64,000 nt of DNA, from positions 124,001 through 188,000 of the forward strand of contig JBBELK010000673.1 of the NCBI GenBank assembly GCA_037783545.1, read 5' to 3'. This document shows, piece after piece, positions 61,176 through 64,000 of the stretch (position 1 is its first letter; each line of letters starts with the position of its first letter). The notes beneath the pieces are model-generated. The model was given only the letters and a program-made list of their open reading frames with translations. It was not told the origin of the DNA and ran no database searches. A program made the position numbers and the translations under genes. Source of the stretch: Henricia sp. BOLD:AAB3569 (Eukaryota; Echinodermata; Asteroidea; Spinulosida; Echinasteridae).

Positions 61176-64000
61176 CTTTTCCCACGTTAGATCTGGGGTT
61201 CCCAAAACGCTTTATCCTCAGATTATTTGAGGGTGTGCAAAAATATTCATGAGGTCGGCGCGAAGAGCACTAATCTACATGAATATTCCACTTGAAACAT
61301 GCAATCTACTAAGACACTTATTTCTTAAAAGTCTGTAAGCCAAACGTCTTCTGACATGACAACGTTCGTTGTCAGAAGAATACGGAAATCTATTTTTACA
61401 GCACAAACATAATTATCATCGCCACGCGGTGGCGCTCTGCCTCCGTGACTCATCGAGTACGAGTATTGCACCGCAGGGTGCACACAAGTAAATAGGCAAG
61501 ATCTGTGCGCCGAGCTCATGAATATTTTGTATGCCCTAAACTTCTTTTATATTAGAGAGAATTGCGAACTGAACGAGTGTGGTCTTGTGTAGAATATGAC
61601 TATCGCCGCGATGTGGGGTATTTTTTCTTTCAACTACAAACATTTTGGACACTGTAGCTCCTAAAAGTGGCCCTATTTTGCCCAGTAGCGTATGTGCCCT
61701 TGTTCCAAAATGGATGCAGGTCTGATTAGCAAGTTTCACTGTTGTAGGCTTAGTTTTGTTTCAAGTGGAAATTAGGGAATAAAAGTGACGGATTACCCCC
61801 ATAAAATTGAACAGATTTAAAAAGATGAGAAATCAGTGAGTATTCTGGTTGTTGTCCTGAGAAGCTGAGAGAGTTGTGAGTATTTTTAAATGATTTTTGA
61901 AAATTGGGCATTTAGCATTGGTTCCTATGGGAGCCCTATTTACTTGGGTGCACCCCGCAGTTTCATCACTTCAGCGGACGGTATTTACTGCAATATTTTA
62001 CATTTTGTTTCGGGTGAGCCATGGCCCAGTGGTAGATTTGAATCTGAGACTAAAGCAAATTCTCTCATATCGGACCTTACCCGGGGAGGTTCGACCCCAC
62101 TGGGTTAACTCGACACTCACCTTTTTTACTTTTTTATTTTATTTTACTGAATTATCCGTTTTGATACGGTTTATGTTGAGTTGAACTACAGTTCTCCGTT
62201 TTGTTTGTCCTCAATTTTCAACCTCTTTTCTTACAAGTAGTACAGAGTTAGAAATTATGATAATACTAATGGGAAACACTATCAACTAATAAAAGTCTTC
62301 TTAAAAAGTTACGTCCCGACAATTTAGCACGTATCTAATAAATATATAATTAAGTGTTGTCTTGTCACATATTGTTAAAATCCGATTCCCAACGGTAGCT
62401 TTGCTTTGAGTTCAACGCTTTACTAACCGAGCGTATTTTTATTTGGTAAGCTATTAATTCGGACTGTGGTGCCCCTATGTGGTTGTTATACGCATGCGCG
62501 ACTAAATAACGCTTTGCCCGGCCGAGATGGGCACACTATTAAGAGTGTGTTGTTGGGTACCACACAGAAAAGGATAATTGGATCAACTTTGAAAAAGCAA
62601 ATAAATTTAGGGGGAAAATATTTCAGTCTCCCTGAACATGATTTTGCTTAGAGAAACAATGTTTAATGTTTGAAAATTCATGTTCATTTTAATTTTCACT
62701 CGGTTGGATATTGAAAAGGAAAACGCCACCGAAAACGAAACAGCACCCCTAAAATAGGCACAAACCATAGGCAGCCATCATATTTTCTGAAAATTATCCT
62801 TCCACTCCAGTGCAAAATAGAGCGCTTTACCCACAATTCTCAAAGTTGCAAGCCCACAGACAAGGATATTTGCCAATACCTATTTTCTTTGTATACGTTT
62901 ATAAGCCAAACGTCCGCTGACGACGTTCGTTCATGTCCGAAAATACAAAACTACTGAAAGCCAGTTTTAGAGGACAAATATTATCGCCGCGCGGTGGCGC
63001 TCTGCCTCGGTGACTCATTGAGTAAATAATTATTGCACCACACGTTCATCACATTGGCAGAAGATATTTATCGCAATATTTTACAATATTGTATCGGGTG
63101 AGCCGTGGCCCAGTGGTTCTGAATTTGAGACTAAAGCACATTCTTCCATCGGACCTTACCCGGGAAGGGTTCGAGCCCACTGCGGTTAATTCGACACTCA
63201 CCTTTTTCTGTTTAATTACACAGTTTGTCTTAAATGAGGTAGACTAGATCTCCGTTTTGTTATGTCCTTGATTTTTAACTTCTTTTGTTTTGTTGTTGTG
63301 TTTTTTTTACAAAATAGTACAAAGATATAAATACACTGGGCAACATTACAAACTAGTTTAAAAGTTTTCCTGAAAAGGTAAGTGGTGACAAATTCGCACG
63401 TAAGTGTTTTCTCGTCGCAGATTGTTAAAATTTGATCCCTATAGCGATCTCCGTGCTGTGAGTTCAACGCTTAACCAACTGAGCGCATTTTGTTTGGTAC
63501 CAAATTGTTGTTGTTGTTGTTGTTTATTTTATGGCATCTTCGGCAACAAAGGCCCTTTATGCCATCAACTATACGGTTTTAGCTTCAACTATACTTTATT
63601 ATCAACTAGAGATGACGAAGAAGGAGTTGCAGTGTTAGAAGTGGGAGAAAAAAACCCAGAGAAATGCCCCAAGGGAAAACCCACGCGGTCAAGTAGGGAC
63701 TGCAAACCCAATCCACATACACGCCCCGGATTCGAACCCGGGACGCCAGTGGTGAAAGGCGAGGAAAGAACCACTACGCCAACCCGCCCGCCCGGCGCCC
63801 GGTACCAAATAGGACTGTGGTGCCCCCATGTGGTTGTTGTACGCATGGGCGACTTAAGAACGCTTTGTGGGAGATGCGCACAACTTAGACAACTGTGGCT
63901 GCACCAACTTTTAAAAAATAAATAAATTGAGGGGGGAAATACTTGCAGTCTCCCTGAACATGATTCTGCGTAGAGAAACAATATTTAATCTTTGAAAATT
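61176..64000 (+). repeat. Satellite unit 19 (partial, with inverted segment)
   Basis: 2825 bp to the window end. Foldback element 61476-61955, with inverted interior; modules 62013-62121 and 63097-63202; SINE 63506-63800. It shares the unit 18 lineage markers. A private ACCAGTGGTGAAAGG occurs in the SINE near 63747. Confidence 0.95.
61497..61934 (-). other. Inverted interior of the TIR element in unit 19
   Basis: In 18 units the left TIR is followed by GCTCCCATAGGAACC and the right TIR is preceded by GCGCACAGATCTTG. Here the order and strand are reversed: the left TIR (61476-61496) is followed by CAAGATCTGTGCGCC and the right TIR (61935-61955) is preceded by GGTTCCTATGGGAGC. The CGCA duplications (61472-61475, 61956-61959) and the mismatch at TIR position 9 stay in their normal places, so the exchange fell within the inner 12 identical bases of the TIRs. 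The inverted part carries the markers of unit 18 (TTTAGGGCAT, ACCAATGCTAAATG read in complement). Confidence 0.93.

Larger units (their letters stand above)
7210..64000 (+). repeat. Satellite array of 3013-bp units (18 complete, 1 partial)
   Basis: Head-to-tail array running past the window end. Counting from the landmark CTTTTCCCACG, unit starts are 7211, 10224, 13242, 16126, 19010, 22023, 25036, 27622, 31039, 34052, 37065, 40078, 43091, 46104, 49117, 52132, 55145, 58158 and 61176. Twelve units are exactly 3013 bp; others are 3015, 3018 (two), 2884 (two), 2586 and 3417. Core units differ by only a few substitutions, so homogenisation is recent or ongoing. Each unit is an older diverged dimer, with one transposon in each half. 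Short frames recur in every unit (about 103, 90, 85 and 98 codons) but overlap transposon, tRNA-like and poly-A sequence and are not credible genes. Confidence 0.97.

Noticed and set aside
63404..63925. 173-codon frame, the longest in the window
   Set aside because: It is a read-through of the tRNA-like module, the (TTG)n tail and the SINE; equivalent positions in other units carry stops.

Overview
This window is eukaryotic and almost certainly metazoan. It carries a tyrosine-recombinase retrotransposon of Ngaro/DIRS type, a tRNA-derived SINE, several terminal-inverted-repeat (TIR) elements and a large satellite array. It has no compact gene arrangement, operon or bacterial-style coding. The combination resembles repeat-rich marine invertebrate genomes, but the sequence alone does not fix the phylum. 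I see no intact protein-coding gene.

Layout. Positions 1-2420 hold a minisatellite. Decayed, dispersed copies lie at 1-440 and 890-1010, and a regular array at 1521-2420 is built from alternating 47/48-bp monomers (95-bp dimer period). A 24-bp perfect palindrome of alternating purine and pyrimidine lies at 652-675. Positions 2883-7209 are a broken Ngaro-like retrotransposon, read in order: reverse transcriptase remnant, RNase H-like remnant, SGNH-type hydrolase, a small inserted foldback element (5418-5580), tyrosine recombinase remnant, then an 81-bp direct repeat flanking a 263-bp segment, which matches the B1-A2-B2 end of Ngaro/PAT-type elements. A 13-bp-arm hairpin sits across the B1/A2 junction, where the model places the recombinase crossover site.

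From 7210 to the window end there is one head-to-tail satellite array: 18 full units and one incomplete unit, mostly exactly 3013 bp. Each unit is itself a diverged dimer of an older repeat of about 1 kb. Half A carries a 481-bp TIR element with a 4-bp target duplication. Half B carries a 295-bp tRNA-derived SINE with a 10-bp target duplication. Each half preserves the empty site of the other's insertion, so the history can be read: monomer, dimer, two insertions, amplification. Each half also has a forward A-box/B-box Pol III module ending in a T run, facing a degenerate tRNA-like module on the other strand.

Individual units carry private events. Unit 19 has the inner 438 bp of the TIR element inverted exactly between its TIRs. 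Unit 8 has a 396-bp TIR insertion with an 8-bp target duplication and an internal tRNA-like sequence. Unit 7 is a mosaic with a 415-bp deletion at 4-bp microhomology. Units 3-4 are a shorter variant pair. The right terminus of the retrotransposon coincides with the first base of the array, suggesting integration into a satellite unit.
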